64,000 bases of DNA from Tolypothrix bouteillei VB521301 (GTDB lineage: Bacteria; Cyanobacteriota; Cyanobacteriia; Cyanobacteriales; Nostocaceae). Positions 45,884-55,453 of this stretch are shown here, piece by piece. Within the stretch, counting starts at the first letter, position 1, and each line of letters starts with the position of its first letter. The stretch covers positions 697,599 through 761,598 of the forward strand of contig NZ_JHEG04000001.1 in the NCBI RefSeq assembly GCF_000760695.4, read 5' to 3'. A program made the translations under genes and the position numbers. Below the pieces are notes generated by a model. That model had not been told where the DNA came from, did not search any database, and saw nothing but the letters and a program-made list of their open reading frames with translations.

Positions 45884-46711
45884 TCAGGATATTTGGCTAT
45901 CTAGATGCAACAGATCTGATTCTGCCTCGACTTCCCACGAGCCTATGATTCCTGGTAACCGATTCAGGTTTTTTTGTGCTTCTGAATTGAGTCGCACGGC
46001 ATCTTTCAATGACCGGCATCGGGGTCCTGTTAAACTCATTTCACCTCGCAGCACGTTGAGCAACTGTGGCAAATTGTCCAATCCATACTTACGCATCCAA
46101 CGCCCAAGAACTGTTACCTCTTCTTCATCCTTGCGATCGCATAAACTATTTTGGTAGACTACATCCTCTTCAAAGCCTTTCTGCTGTGTTGCAGTTGTAC
46201 GAAACTTGATGACCTTGAAGAGTCTACCCCGTTCGCCAATATGCCATTGACGAGAAAAAATTGGACCTTTAGAGTGAAGGCGCATCAATAAAACTAAACC
46301 CAGAATCAAAGGCGCAAATGTCAGTAAGAAGATCAAAGCCACCAGCCAATCAATTGGCCGTTTTAACAATCCAAAGAGCAGGCTACTGCCTTTTTGTTGA
46401 GCGTCAGTAGAAGGTATGCGAAGGAAAATTGGCTTAGCTGCTGCATGGCACGCGTCTGCCCAAAATTTTAATCGAGCTTCACCTAAGTTTGGGTCTATGC
46501 GAACTAAAGTTGCTGGGCTACCCTTTAAACACTCCACAAGGAGCTGCTGTTTGTGCAATGAAGGCATATACGGCTGCTTAATTTCCCCAGGAGGCATAAC
46601 CAGCAATTGATTGCGCCGCCATTGAAGCGTACAATATTGGGGAGGATTGCCTTGTGGTTGCTGTTTCACTTTATAGTAATTTTGTATTGTTGGTATTATT
46701 GAGGTTGTCAT
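45884..46711 (-). CDS. hepC: HepC-type polyprenyl-phosphate sugar-phosphate transferase
   Basis: This 275-residue protein has a unique N-terminal region of about 110 residues, then the bacterial sugar transferase domain. Its features are LKRPIDW (KRPID 117-121), one membrane segment (about 120-143), KVIKFRT (catalytic region, 166-172), and LDNLPQLLNVLRGEMSLTGP. It would transfer the first sugar phosphate to undecaprenyl phosphate. In related monotopic enzymes the last motif reads LDELPQ, with Asp-Glu as the catalytic dyad; here Glu is Asn. This is read straight from the codons, and its effect is unknown. Position beside hepA suggests HepC. Confidence 0.75.
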   Translation of the reverse strand: MTTSIIPTIQNYYKVKQQPQGNPPQYCTLQWRRNQLLVMPPGEIKQPYMPSLHKQQLLVECLKGSPATLVRIDPNLGEARLKFWADACHAAAKPIFLRIPSTDAQQKGSSLLFGLLKRPIDWLVALIFLLTFAPLILGLVLLMRLHSKGPIFSRQWHIGERGRLFKVIKFRTTATQQKGFEEDVVYQNSLCDRKDEEEVTVLGRWMRKYGLDNLPQLLNVLRGEMSLTGPRCRSLKDAVRLNSEAQKNLNRLPGIIGSWEVEAESDLLHLDSQIS

Positions 46712-48233
46712 ATGTATTTCATCTCATAAGGTAGTAGATTGCCGACCTGATACTTGAAAGCTATAGAATGCCGTAAGCGATCTTCATCTCTCTTGCTCTG
46801 GGAACAACCCGTAGAGTGGGCTTATGGAACCTCATAACTATCTCTAATAACAACTGCACACCATAATCTAATTTTTTTTGATGTACTAGATTCATTACTT
46901 ACGATAGAATTTTCCGGATAACGTTATAAAGTTCCACTCATTTACTTGATTTGGCTTATCCGTATGGATATTCGATCTCTAGGATATAAGACGCAGTAGA
47001 AATAGCAGTTGCTTCTTGAGATTCTTTATTCACTCTTTATAGAGTTACTGCGTTTTTCATTGAATTATTAAGCTATCGTAAACGGTTTTCTGTAAATACT
47101 CATTTTCAGTAGTAATTTTATCATAATGTTAGATTCGCACTTCTAAAAACCTGAATTATTACTACTCATTGGAGCGCACAAATTCCGTAAACGTTCTTAT
47201 ATAAAAATTGTGATGATTTATAAAATCTTTTAAGTACTGTAGGGTGTAAAACACTAACTAAAAGCTTTATGTAGCAAGCTTTGCAGCCCTACGTATATTT
47301 CAAAACTCACAGAGGAGTCCGATATATAGAAATTTTATATACTTATCTAATTTCTGAATTTGTATAATTCAAGTTTTAAATACGTAACGATTGATGGTTG
47401 ACATTTATCTCCAGGCATTACTTACTTGATTATAAAATCTTTTACACTATAAACACAGATAGAGATCTGTCTCTTTAGCCCAGGAGTAAGGCTCATTTGC
47501 AGCTTTGGCTTGTTTTGTCAAAGCGGTATGATTCACTGACCGGGGCGAAAATGACCAATTGTTATTGGGCGGATACGGCGATCGAGGTTGAATGGTGGGG
47601 TAATAACAGACATTGTCCACCCTACACCTTTAAGTTATATTCTTTTGGGAAGGAATTAGTAATTTCAACAAAGACACGCTCGCGGAAAAACTAGTCTTTT
47701 AAGTTCACATTTGTTCTTACAAGGGAAATACTGAAGCTTAGCTGTTAAATAATTAAGAACCAACACATAAAAAAGAACTTGTTTCTTATTTTAAATAAGA
47801 GTTAATGTATATTAACTTACTAGCATACTAAAGATACATTATCGGCTTAGCTAAGAGTTACATTCTTAACATTTAGTAATAGAAAAAGGAGATAGCTGAA
47901 GGGCAGTTTATGACCGCAAAATAGCCTTTTTACCAGTCATTTAAGGCTTATCTGCTAATTATATTCAACTGTAAAAGGCACTTAGAGCATCTATCTAACG
48001 GCTTAAGTGTAGCATAGCGGCTCTGGAGGGGCAGGCGTTTGTAAGGTGGCGAATTATGTTCGCCGAAGCGTTCGTGAATTTCTTGTGGGTAATTTAGGGT
48101 GGCGATACAATACGCAGTGCATAAAACAAACAAGAGCGGATGCGATCGCATCCGCTCTTGTTATGCAATATTTTTTCCCTGTTTGAACTATAGGGGGCGC
48201 AATGCCTTGCTCCGCCAAACCAACCTTAAAAGG
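46712..48233. other. Long noncoding interval between wzc and hepC
   Basis: About 1.5 kb hold no convincing gene. The TATAAAATCTTTTA word occurs twice (about 47219 and 47431). A GTA-N8-TAC sequence, the NtcA-type core, is at 47807-47820, but no suitably spaced -10 element was found on either strand. A perfect 34-bp palindrome lies at 48129-48162. Open frames at 47497-47694 (TTG start) and 47948-48151 have poor composition. The interval is likely to carry the promoter region of hepC. Confidence 0.5.
48129..48162. terminator. Perfect 34-bp palindrome centred on HIP1
   Basis: The arm AACAAGAGCGGATGCGA (48129-48145) is the exact reverse complement of 48146-48162, with the HIP1 octamer GCGATCGC at 48142-48149. 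On the minus strand it is followed by TGTTTTAT. It lies 72 bp after the wzc stop and can act as a terminator, possibly for both directions (an ATTTTTT run follows on the plus strand). Confidence 0.8.
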
Positions 48234-50462
48234 TTATTTCTCCATAGCCTGTTGGAGGGCAAATCGATTTTGGGTTGTCGTGTAGGGTATATAAGCGCTA
48301 CCAGAGTTAGACACGCCACTCGCGACAACTCCAAGGAGATTCAGGCGACTGAGCATAGCTGTAGCTTGTGCCATTTGGGTGCGGGTCACTTTACCAATGC
48401 TAGCTACCATAATTGCTCCACGGCAAGATGATGCTGTTAGCAGGGCATCTACTAGACCCAGGACTGGTGTTGAGTCCACCAAGACCAAATCGTAGTTTTC
48501 CTCAAATGTTGCCATCAACTGCTGCATGCGAGGAGAACTCAACAAATTAGCAGGGTCAACTGGGGTAGGTCCGGCAGTTAAAATATCAATGTAAGAAGAC
48601 CCAGAAGATTGAATGCTAATTTGATTGGGTATGGAAACATCACTAGCGAGGAGAGTTGAAAGACCCTGTTCGTTGGGAAGGTTCAACTGTTTGTGCAGGG
48701 AAGGTTCGCGCAAGTTAGCGTCAATAAGCAGAACTCGCTTGTGCAAGCGGGCTGCACTCATAGCTAGACCTAGTGCTAGAGCGGATTTACCCTCATCTGG
48801 TAAGGCTGCAGTAATCATTAGGGATTTGAACGAGGAAACAGAATTCAAAAGTTCTATGTTCTTGTAAATCAGATCTAATGATTCCCAACGAGGGGAGGAC
48901 TGCAACACTTGTATTGTCCAAGGTGCGGGTTCTTGAGGCTTGCCAAAGGGCAATTTAATCACAGAATCTCTGGCTGCTCTTGCTGGTGGTAGTTTCGGTG
49001 TTGTTCCCAACAGTGGTAAGGCAACTTGCTTCTCTAATTCAGCAGTGGTGTGAACGGAATCATCAGCCGCTTCTCTCAAGAAAGCAGCAATCCCACCCAA
49101 CATCAGTCCTACGACTCCACCTAAGAGAAGATTTTGTTGGAGGTTGGGACCCAACTTCACACCCATTTTGGGTTTTTCGATCACTTCCCAGTTGTAGCCG
49201 CCCTTATCGAGTTCCTGCTCTAGGACTTGTTCTGCTTTTAACAGCTGCTGTAACTTGTCCCGGTTAAGTTGTACTTGAGGTTCTAAACGATTGTACTCAG
49301 CCAACACGCGGGGGAAGCGTTTGAGTTCGGTACGCAGTTGATCTTCTTTCTTTGCTAGAACTTGATCGCGAGCCACAAGAGCCAATAAATCTGTTCTTGT
49401 TTTTAACAGTTCTGATGAAAGATTGAGGTCAATTTGACCTTTTTGTCCTTGCTCTAGAAGACCCTGTACTTGAGGTTTTGCTTCTACACCCAAAGTTCGC
49501 CGTTGCTCTTGTTGCAACAACGCCTTCTGGCTTTGAAGTTGTTCTACAAGTTTTTGTACGCTAGGTGCTTGTTCGGTAAAACGCAGGCGTTCTTGTGCCA
49601 GAAGCAGTTCGGATTTCTGGATTTCGTTCAGCAAACCTTGATAGCGGGTCGATTGACTGAGACGGGCTTCAGCAAGGGCCGTTTCCGGGGTCGTTTGAAG
49701 TTGTTGTAGTAAATTTTTGTAACGAGCATCCGCTTCTTGATACTCGGCACGAGTTTTACCGCGTTCTTGCTGAATTCTGGTCAGTTCATCTTCTGTGGCT
49801 TTTGCCTGTGTATCCGGGTTAATTATATTCTCACTTCTACGAAAGCGTTGGAGATTGGTCTCTGCTGTTGTAACGTCACTATTAACTTTTCTAATTTGTT
49901 CCCTAATGACTTTTAGACCTCTTCGGATACGTTCGTCTTGCTGTTTGATGTTGTAATCCAGATAAACTTGCCGCATCGTCTCCAAGACTTTGTAGGATTT
50001 ATCTGGTTCGGTACTGATATAGTCTATTTGGAAAATTTTAGTTGCGGTGTTATCTTCTTTTCTCTTAACTTGGTCTAAGGCTAAGGCGCTTTTTAAAGCT
50101 TCAACAGTTATATCAGGGTACTCTGGCTTGAGCTTGCTTACCGCTTTTTCCATCAGTTCAGAACTCTTCATCAAGTTCAACTGGGTCGCAGCGTCTATTT
50201 CAATGTTGGGATCGGTATACTGACTATCTACTGAAGCGTTTGCTTCTTTTTTGCCCTGATAGTTAGGTTCTATGAGAAGCTGCATTGAGCTTCCATAAGT
50301 AGTTGGTGTTCTTTTTGTTACTAAGCCTGCAACGGCAAGAGATGCCACAAACACTGCTAAAAACCAGGGGAATCTGCGTACTAAAACCGCTAACAGTTGT
50401 CCGTAACCCGGTTCTGACTCAGTAACTGGATTTACATATGGACCTAGACTGCTTTGAACCAC
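48234..50462 (-). CDS. Wzc/GumC-type polysaccharide co-polymerase and BY-kinase
   Basis: The 742-residue protein begins with a Wzz domain (residues 20-130, first membrane helix near 35-55, FPWFLAVFVASLAVAGLV). A long coiled coil follows (about 170-400), then a second membrane helix (about 447-468, LLLGGVVGLMLGGIAAFL), then a cytoplasmic BY-kinase ATPase. The ATPase has Walker A ALPDEGKS (553-560), Walker A' VLLIDANLREP (577-587) and Walker B LVLVDSTP (659-666). Such proteins set chain length and export of extracellular polysaccharides. The C-terminal tail carries only two tyrosines (Y724 and Y727), fewer than in the E. coli Wzc cluster. It heads the hepC/hepA region. Confidence 0.85.
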   Translation of the reverse strand: MVQSSLGPYVNPVTESEPGYGQLLAVLVRRFPWFLAVFVASLAVAGLVTKRTPTTYGSSMQLLIEPNYQGKKEANASVDSQYTDPNIEIDAATQLNLMKSSELMEKAVSKLKPEYPDITVEALKSALALDQVKRKEDNTATKIFQIDYISTEPDKSYKVLETMRQVYLDYNIKQQDERIRRGLKVIREQIRKVNSDVTTAETNLQRFRRSENIINPDTQAKATEDELTRIQQERGKTRAEYQEADARYKNLLQQLQTTPETALAEARLSQSTRYQGLLNEIQKSELLLAQERLRFTEQAPSVQKLVEQLQSQKALLQQEQRRTLGVEAKPQVQGLLEQGQKGQIDLNLSSELLKTRTDLLALVARDQVLAKKEDQLRTELKRFPRVLAEYNRLEPQVQLNRDKLQQLLKAEQVLEQELDKGGYNWEVIEKPKMGVKLGPNLQQNLLLGGVVGLMLGGIAAFLREAADDSVHTTAELEKQVALPLLGTTPKLPPARAARDSVIKLPFGKPQEPAPWTIQVLQSSPRWESLDLIYKNIELLNSVSSFKSLMITAALPDEGKSALALGLAMSAARLHKRVLLIDANLREPSLHKQLNLPNEQGLSTLLASDVSIPNQISIQSSGSSYIDILTAGPTPVDPANLLSSPRMQQLMATFEENYDLVLVDSTPVLGLVDALLTASSCRGAIMVASIGKVTRTQMAQATAMLSRLNLLGVVASGVSNSGSAYIPYTTTQNRFALQQAMEK

Positions 50463-50499
50463 GTTTATTATCCCTCAGCTAATCAAATCAAATGAATAG

Positions 50500-51588
50500 T
50501 TACTTTACTGCACAAGTTTGGTCAATAACTTGTTCGACTTTACTAAAGAAAGCCTCTTCTGAAAAATGAGTGACCGCATGATTACGAATGTTCCCGTAAT
50601 CCCAATAGATATCCCTGGCTTCTAGTAGTGCAGTTTGCAGCGAATCCGGTGTTTGCCTCTTGAAAAAGACCCCTGTTTTACCAGGTATTTGGGTGTCCAA
50701 TACACCACCCGCACCAAACGCAATAACTGGCGTTCCACTAGCATTTGCTTCTACTGGCACTAATCCATAGTCTTCTAGGGCTGCTACTATAACAGACCTA
50801 GCTTTGGAAAACAACTGAGTGCGTTCTGCATCGGAAACGTGTCCTACGAATTCTATGTTGCCTAATGCTTTAGACTCTAACCTTTCTCTTTCCGGACCGT
50901 TTCCTGATATTAGCAACCGCCACCCCAGCCAGTTGAAAGCTTCGACTATTATATCAAGTCGTTTGTAACTAATCATGCGAGCTGAGGCAAGATAGAAGTC
51001 TTCTTTGGTATCTGAAAAAACAAATCTTGATGTATCAATGGGATAATTGATGACGATTGCTTTTTTACCGTAGATTTCTTTGATGCGCCGCGCCACAACA
51101 CTGGAGTTAGCAATATACAGGTCTGGCTCCTGTGCGTAGCTTAAGTCTACTTTTCTCATCATCCCAAAAACTTGTTCGATGAGGGGGGCAAAATATCGAT
51201 AGTCTCCGTACTCCCGTAAATAAGTTTCTGTATCCCATAAAAAACGGGTTACATTATGACAGAAGCAAATATGACGTGCTGTTGGTTTTTTCCGCACTGC
51301 TTTCGCAAAACTAGTACTGCTACTGATAATTAGATCGTAATCTTGTAAGTCTAATGCGCGAAAGGCAGGAAAGTAAAAGGGTGCCATCAATCTAAAATAC
51401 TTCGTAGCACCTGGTATACTTTGTAAGAAGGTTGTATTAACAGCACGTTCTCCTAAGTCTATAGTCTCCTCGGGATCGTACAGGGAAGTATAAACATCAG
51501 CATCAGGGTAGCGCTTGCACAGCAATTCAAAAACGCGCTCCGCCCCTCCTTTTTGAGTTAAGTAATCATGAACTAGGGCAATTTTCAT
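50500..51588 (-). CDS. GT4-family glycosyltransferase
   Basis: The 362-residue GT-B protein starts KIALVHDYLTQKGGAERVFE, and its donor domain has LLISGNGPERERLE, then LEDYGLVPVEANASGTPVI with the E-x7-E motif and FGAGGVLDT. It is 38 bp from the wzc gene on the same strand, so probably cotranscribed. In the presumed Anabaena relative a GT4 gene sits in the same place. The role would be adding a sugar to the growing repeat unit. Confidence 0.9.
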   Translation of the reverse strand: MKIALVHDYLTQKGGAERVFELLCKRYPDADVYTSLYDPEETIDLGERAVNTTFLQSIPGATKYFRLMAPFYFPAFRALDLQDYDLIISSSTSFAKAVRKKPTARHICFCHNVTRFLWDTETYLREYGDYRYFAPLIEQVFGMMRKVDLSYAQEPDLYIANSSVVARRIKEIYGKKAIVINYPIDTSRFVFSDTKEDFYLASARMISYKRLDIIVEAFNWLGWRLLISGNGPERERLESKALGNIEFVGHVSDAERTQLFSKARSVIVAALEDYGLVPVEANASGTPVIAFGAGGVLDTQIPGKTGVFFKRQTPDSLQTALLEARDIYWDYGNIRNHAVTHFSEEAFFSKVEQVIDQTCAVK

Positions 51589-51982
51589 ACTAAACCTGGT
51601 GGATTTACTCTATACCAATTCTTATAGAAATTAGGGCTTGGGGGTTATAAGGTCAGTAATCACCGGAGGAAAGTTTATGACGATTGTCTTTAACGCCGCA
51701 CCTTCGTTTTAGCAGTTTATAGACTGTTTGGCAATCTACTTTCGCCTCCTATTGATTTTTAAGATACTAAAAATTTGTTTTTCTATTATTAATTTTTAAC
51801 AAATATTTTGTCATGGAAATTAAGTAAACGAAGTTTATACACTTTTTGGTAAACGCGGAACTTGGGGATTGGGAGAAGTAGGGACTCTGGTGGAGATAAG
51901 GAGCAATGGGGATTAGCCATTGGAGATTAAACGCACGCCATTTTACCTTATCTCCTTTGTTCCGAGTCCGAGTCCCTAATCC
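51589..51982. other. Intergenic region with nested inverted repeat
   Basis: No gene is seen. A large imperfect hairpin occupies 51879-51978: TAGGGACTC (51879-51887) pairs with GAGTCCCTA (51970-51978), and GGAGATAAGG (51892-51901) pairs with CCTTATCTCC (51946-51955). It lies directly 3' of the dehydrogenase gene on the minus strand and may act as terminator. Confidence 0.5.
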
Positions 51983-53287
51983 CTACACTGCTGCTAGGGT
52001 CTTGAAGAAATAAGCATTTTGTTCGGCACGCAGCTTATCGCACAATCTACCTGAAGGTAGTTCGACATCGTCATATGTCAGAACTTGGTCTTTGGAAACA
52101 TCTCGCTTGAGACGACATCCTTCTGCCAAACCAATTGGTAGGAGGTTTTGTTCTTGAACAATGTTGGAATTTTCACATTGACCGTAAGTCATGTAATAAC
52201 CAATACCATCCAAAGTTTCCCCAGCTTTCAGGTCAATTTTGGCAGTCGTCACAACGTCTACTAAAGGAGCACCGAGAGGGCTTAAGACGTAGTCTTGGAA
52301 AAGAACAACACGAGCCACTGACAGTGGTACTTCAAAGTGACAGAGGTGATATGGGGTGTAGAAGCTGTAAAGCGGACCTTCGCCTAACTTATAGAGATTG
52401 AGGTAGTGACGTTGCTTCGGGTCGTCATGGGTTCCAAATACAAAAACTCCAGGACCTGGTTTTGCACCAACAACGTAATCTACAATGCCGCCCAATTCTT
52501 TCAGTTGTTCGACATCGTACATTCCAGTCATTTCATCTACATGACTTTGAAAGTCATATCCAAACATACCGCGCTTGGCGACTTTCATCCCTGTAGCGTT
52601 GGCAACGATCGCTTGTTCAAAAGAGATTTTTGTCCCATCTGCAAAGCTGGTTACCATGTGAGCTTTTTGACCCCAACGTTCGGCAAATGCTTTTTGAGTC
52701 GTAGGATTGCGATATGGGTCTTGTAGGCCTTTGATATTACCACATAATAGTGGAGTCAAACCAATACTTTTTACAAAACGATATAAATTCATTTGTACCC
52801 CAGGCTGGTCACCGTCACAAGCGGTGAGGATGACGCCTGCTTTGTCTGCATAAACTTTGAGGATGGAACCAATAGTGCCATCCAATTCAGCGTTCATCAT
52901 AATGACGTGCTTGTGATGGGCTATTGCTTCCATAACAACATGAGCGCCAAATTCCACCGCACCCGTCACTTCAATTAACGCATCAATCCCCTCAGCACGG
53001 CACAGCAACATCGCATCATCTGTCACTGCGTACCCATCGTTTGCGATCGCACTTTCCAATTCGCCAACAGAGGAAACAACTTGATAATTCTCAACTCCGG
53101 CTTCTGAATATGCACGTTGAGCAGCATCAACATTGCGGTTGGCAATAGCAACCAGTTTCATGCCGGGTACGGAATTTGTGATTTGATTGGCAATTCCCCG
53201 ACCCATGAAACCTGCTCCAATCATGCCGACCTTGATAGGGTTATGAGCTTCTGCACGGGCTTGTAAGGCGCGATCTACAATAATCAT
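51983..53287 (-). CDS. SAF-domain NAD(P)-dependent oxidoreductase
   Basis: The 434-residue enzyme has an N-terminal Rossmann domain (GMIGAGFMGRG, residues 21-31) and a catalytic region resembling homoserine dehydrogenase-like proteins. The C-terminal SAF-type domain contains AKIDLKAGETLDGIGYYM. Members of this family occur in polysaccharide clusters and act on sugar-related or branched acids; the exact substrate is not known. No membrane segment is seen. It lies 78 bp from the RmlC-like gene on the same strand, with a heptamer array in between. Confidence 0.75.
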   Translation of the reverse strand: MIIVDRALQARAEAHNPIKVGMIGAGFMGRGIANQITNSVPGMKLVAIANRNVDAAQRAYSEAGVENYQVVSSVGELESAIANDGYAVTDDAMLLCRAEGIDALIEVTGAVEFGAHVVMEAIAHHKHVIMMNAELDGTIGSILKVYADKAGVILTACDGDQPGVQMNLYRFVKSIGLTPLLCGNIKGLQDPYRNPTTQKAFAERWGQKAHMVTSFADGTKISFEQAIVANATGMKVAKRGMFGYDFQSHVDEMTGMYDVEQLKELGGIVDYVVGAKPGPGVFVFGTHDDPKQRHYLNLYKLGEGPLYSFYTPYHLCHFEVPLSVARVVLFQDYVLSPLGAPLVDVVTTAKIDLKAGETLDGIGYYMTYGQCENSNIVQEQNLLPIGLAEGCRLKRDVSKDQVLTYDDVELPSGRLCDKLRAEQNAYFFKTLAAV

Positions 53288-53306
53288 CGATTTCAGTTCC
53301 CAGTAG

Positions 53307-53341
53307 TTGTTAGTTGATAGTTGTTAGTTGTTAGTTGTTAG
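53307..53341. repeat. Heptamer array (TTGTTAG family)
   Basis: Five in-phase 7-bp units: TTGTTAG, TTGATAG, TTGTTAG, TTGTTAG and TTGTTAG. The array occupies most of the short gap between the SAF-dehydrogenase and the epimerase genes. Confidence 0.75.
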
Positions 53342-53364
53342 TTGCAGTACTAGCTATTAGCCAT

Positions 53365-53919
53365 TCATGAAACACTTCCGCCAACGGTCATCATAGACAT
53401 CAAAGGCCAATTCTTATCCTTCTCAGAAATAACAGTTACTTCCACAGGCCATTGAATATTGAAAAATGGATCGTCGTAGCGCAAACCACGCTCGTAGCCC
53501 GGAGTGTAAAACTCACCCACTTGATAAACAACCTCAGCCCCATCTGTCAGTGCTTGATACCCATGGGCAAACATTTCTGGCACGTATAAGGCGCGGCGAT
53601 TTTCGGCGGTAAGTTCCACACCAATATGTTGAAGGTAAGTTGGAGATTCAGGACGCATATCTATAATTACGTCATAGATAGCCCCACTTATGCAGCGAAT
53701 CAATTTTGTTTCTGCTGCGGGAGGAAGTTGATAGTGCATCCCCCGCAATGTCCCTTTTTTGTAATTAAAGGATAAGTTGCATTGGGCAACTGTGGGCTTT
53801 AAGCCGTGTGCTTCAAATTCTTGAGCGCAGAAAGTCCGCGCAAAAAAGCCTCTGGAATCCGGCTTTTGGTCTAAATCGATAATGTATGCACCTTGGAGTT
53901 CGGTTTTCGTAAAAATCAT
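53365..53919 (-). CDS. rfbC: RmlC-like dTDP-4-dehydrorhamnose 3,5-epimerase family protein
   Basis: The ATG at 53919 has GAGGA six bases upstream; a GTG four codons earlier overlaps this site and is less likely. The 184-residue cupin protein has GTLRGMHYQLPP (catalytic His), KLIRCISGAIYDV, YVPEMFAHGYQAL and YTPGYERGLRYDD, the complete RmlC pattern including the tyrosine and aspartate of the active site. It would epimerise a 4-keto-6-deoxy-sugar nucleotide. As the cluster makes CDP-glucose rather than dTDP-glucose, the substrate may be a CDP-linked keto sugar. That is inference. Confidence 0.85.
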   Translation of the reverse strand: MIFTKTELQGAYIIDLDQKPDSRGFFARTFCAQEFEAHGLKPTVAQCNLSFNYKKGTLRGMHYQLPPAAETKLIRCISGAIYDVIIDMRPESPTYLQHIGVELTAENRRALYVPEMFAHGYQALTDGAEVVYQVGEFYTPGYERGLRYDDPFFNIQWPVEVTVISEKDKNWPLMSMMTVGGSVS

Positions 53920-54183
53920 GGGTATCCTCACTTTGTACTGTAACTACACAGGTAGATTAGACAATTTCTGAAACCAATTTGCTAAGTGAAAACTTTTACT
54001 ATATATTTGATGATGTAGTTTTCGCTTAAAATCTTAAGTGTATCTACTAGAGCAGGCACAACGAACTGCAATGGTAACTCACCTACTAGAGCAATGAAGG
54101 GTACGAGCGTTTAAATTTAAGAAGTCCAAATCTCATGGGTTGATTTGGAACTTCTGATAGCGAGTGGGTTTGCTTACCCCTGT

Positions 54184-55212
54184 CTACTTCTTAACCCAGA
54201 AGAAATCTTTATCAATTTGCTGGGTACGAATGAGATACTCGAGCTGCTTTAAGCGAGTGAATCCTCGAGATGTGAAAGTCTCTTCACTCATATCAATTTG
54301 AGAGAACACTTCATACAACTGCTGTGCGCCACGCTTGGCATCCCAATCGCATTTAAAGCCTGGTAATACAGTGTTGATTTTCTCAAAAGAGACTCGGTAA
54401 CTGCGGTTGTCTGCACCTTGAGTCCCAAAACTGAGTTGGCATCCGGGGAAAATTCCAGCAACAATTTCAGCAATTTCTTTAACGCGATAGTTGTTAGCAG
54501 TGTCTCCTACGTTAAAGATTTGATTGTGTACGATATCACGGGGTGCTTCTAGGGCGCAAACAATAGCTTTGCAAATATCTAGGGCATGGACGAGTGGACG
54601 CCAAGGGGTACCATCACTGGTCATCTTGATTTCTTTGGTAGTCCAAGCCAAACCGGATAAATTGTTCAAAACGATATCGAAGCGCATTCTGGGGGATGCA
54701 CCAAAAGCCGTGGCATTTCGCATAAAGGTAGGAGAGAAATCATCGTCAGCTAAAGGTCGCACGTCCCTTTCTACTAAAGTCTTGCACTCTGCATAAGCTG
54801 TTTGAGGATTTACGGGTGATTCTTCTGTCACATCACCTTCAGTCGCTACGCCATAGACGCTACAGGAAGACATATAGACGAAGCGACGGACACCTGCTTC
54901 TTTTGCCAGTTTGGCAAGACGAACGGAACCTTTATGATTAATTTCATAAGTAATGTGCGGTGCTAATTGTCCGGTGGGATCGTTGGATAATTCTGCCATA
55001 TGAACGATCGCATCCACACCTTGTAGATCTTCAATAGAGATATCGCGAATATCTTTATTGAGGGTCTTGGCTGTCACTTGAGTACCGTTGTACAACCAAC
55101 CTACTTTATAAAAGCCAGTGTCCACACCAATAACTTCATGTCCTTTTTCCAGAAGTAGAGGTGGTAATAAGCAACCAAGATAACCTTCGGTACCGGTGAC
55201 TAAAACTTTCAT
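54184..55212 (-). CDS. NAD-dependent epimerase/dehydratase (extended SDR)
   Basis: A 342-residue extended short-chain dehydrogenase. It has the Rossmann motif GTEGYLG (7-13), DIRDI at the second strand, and the catalytic triad S115/S116, Y140 and K144 in the form YxxxK. It should modify a nucleotide-sugar (epimerisation, dehydration or reduction). Flanking genes for RmlC and glucose-1-phosphate cytidylyltransferase suggest a CDP-sugar. The length and the WTTKEIKM stretch match enzymes annotated as nucleotide-sugar epimerases in exopolysaccharide loci. Confidence 0.85.
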   Translation of the reverse strand: MKVLVTGTEGYLGCLLPPLLLEKGHEVIGVDTGFYKVGWLYNGTQVTAKTLNKDIRDISIEDLQGVDAIVHMAELSNDPTGQLAPHITYEINHKGSVRLAKLAKEAGVRRFVYMSSCSVYGVATEGDVTEESPVNPQTAYAECKTLVERDVRPLADDDFSPTFMRNATAFGASPRMRFDIVLNNLSGLAWTTKEIKMTSDGTPWRPLVHALDICKAIVCALEAPRDIVHNQIFNVGDTANNYRVKEIAEIVAGIFPGCQLSFGTQGADNRSYRVSFEKINTVLPGFKCDWDAKRGAQQLYEVFSQIDMSEETFTSRGFTRLKQLEYLIRTQQIDKDFFWVKK

Positions 55213-55453
55213 TGTTGTAAATTCCTATGAGTTGATGTGTTCGTAATAACTTGTGCTTTACTGACTACTGCTTATTTCTGCACTGTATGTACGCAGAGTA
55301 ACACATTATTTTTAAAGTTTTGCAGTAGCGAGTGATGTTGCTTTCATAAACTTTTTCTAGGGCTGTTCGTACATACACGTTGATTTGCCCCCTAACAAAA
55401 TTGCCCGTGCTTGCTCGTCTTCGTACTTCTTAAAAAAGCACAGGCAAATTTTC

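Noticed and set aside
47497..47694. Short plus-strand frame with AGGAG before a TTG
   Set aside because: The translation shows no pattern of a real protein and part of it resembles the dispersed TGGGCA/CCACCC hairpin family.
47807..47820. GTA-N8-TAC as an NtcA site
   Set aside because: No -10 element lies at the usual distance of about 22 bases on either strand; the match may be chance in AT-rich DNA.
47948..48151. Minus-strand frame of 67 codons
   Set aside because: It runs through the perfect palindrome at 48129-48162 and has no Shine-Dalgarno or domain.
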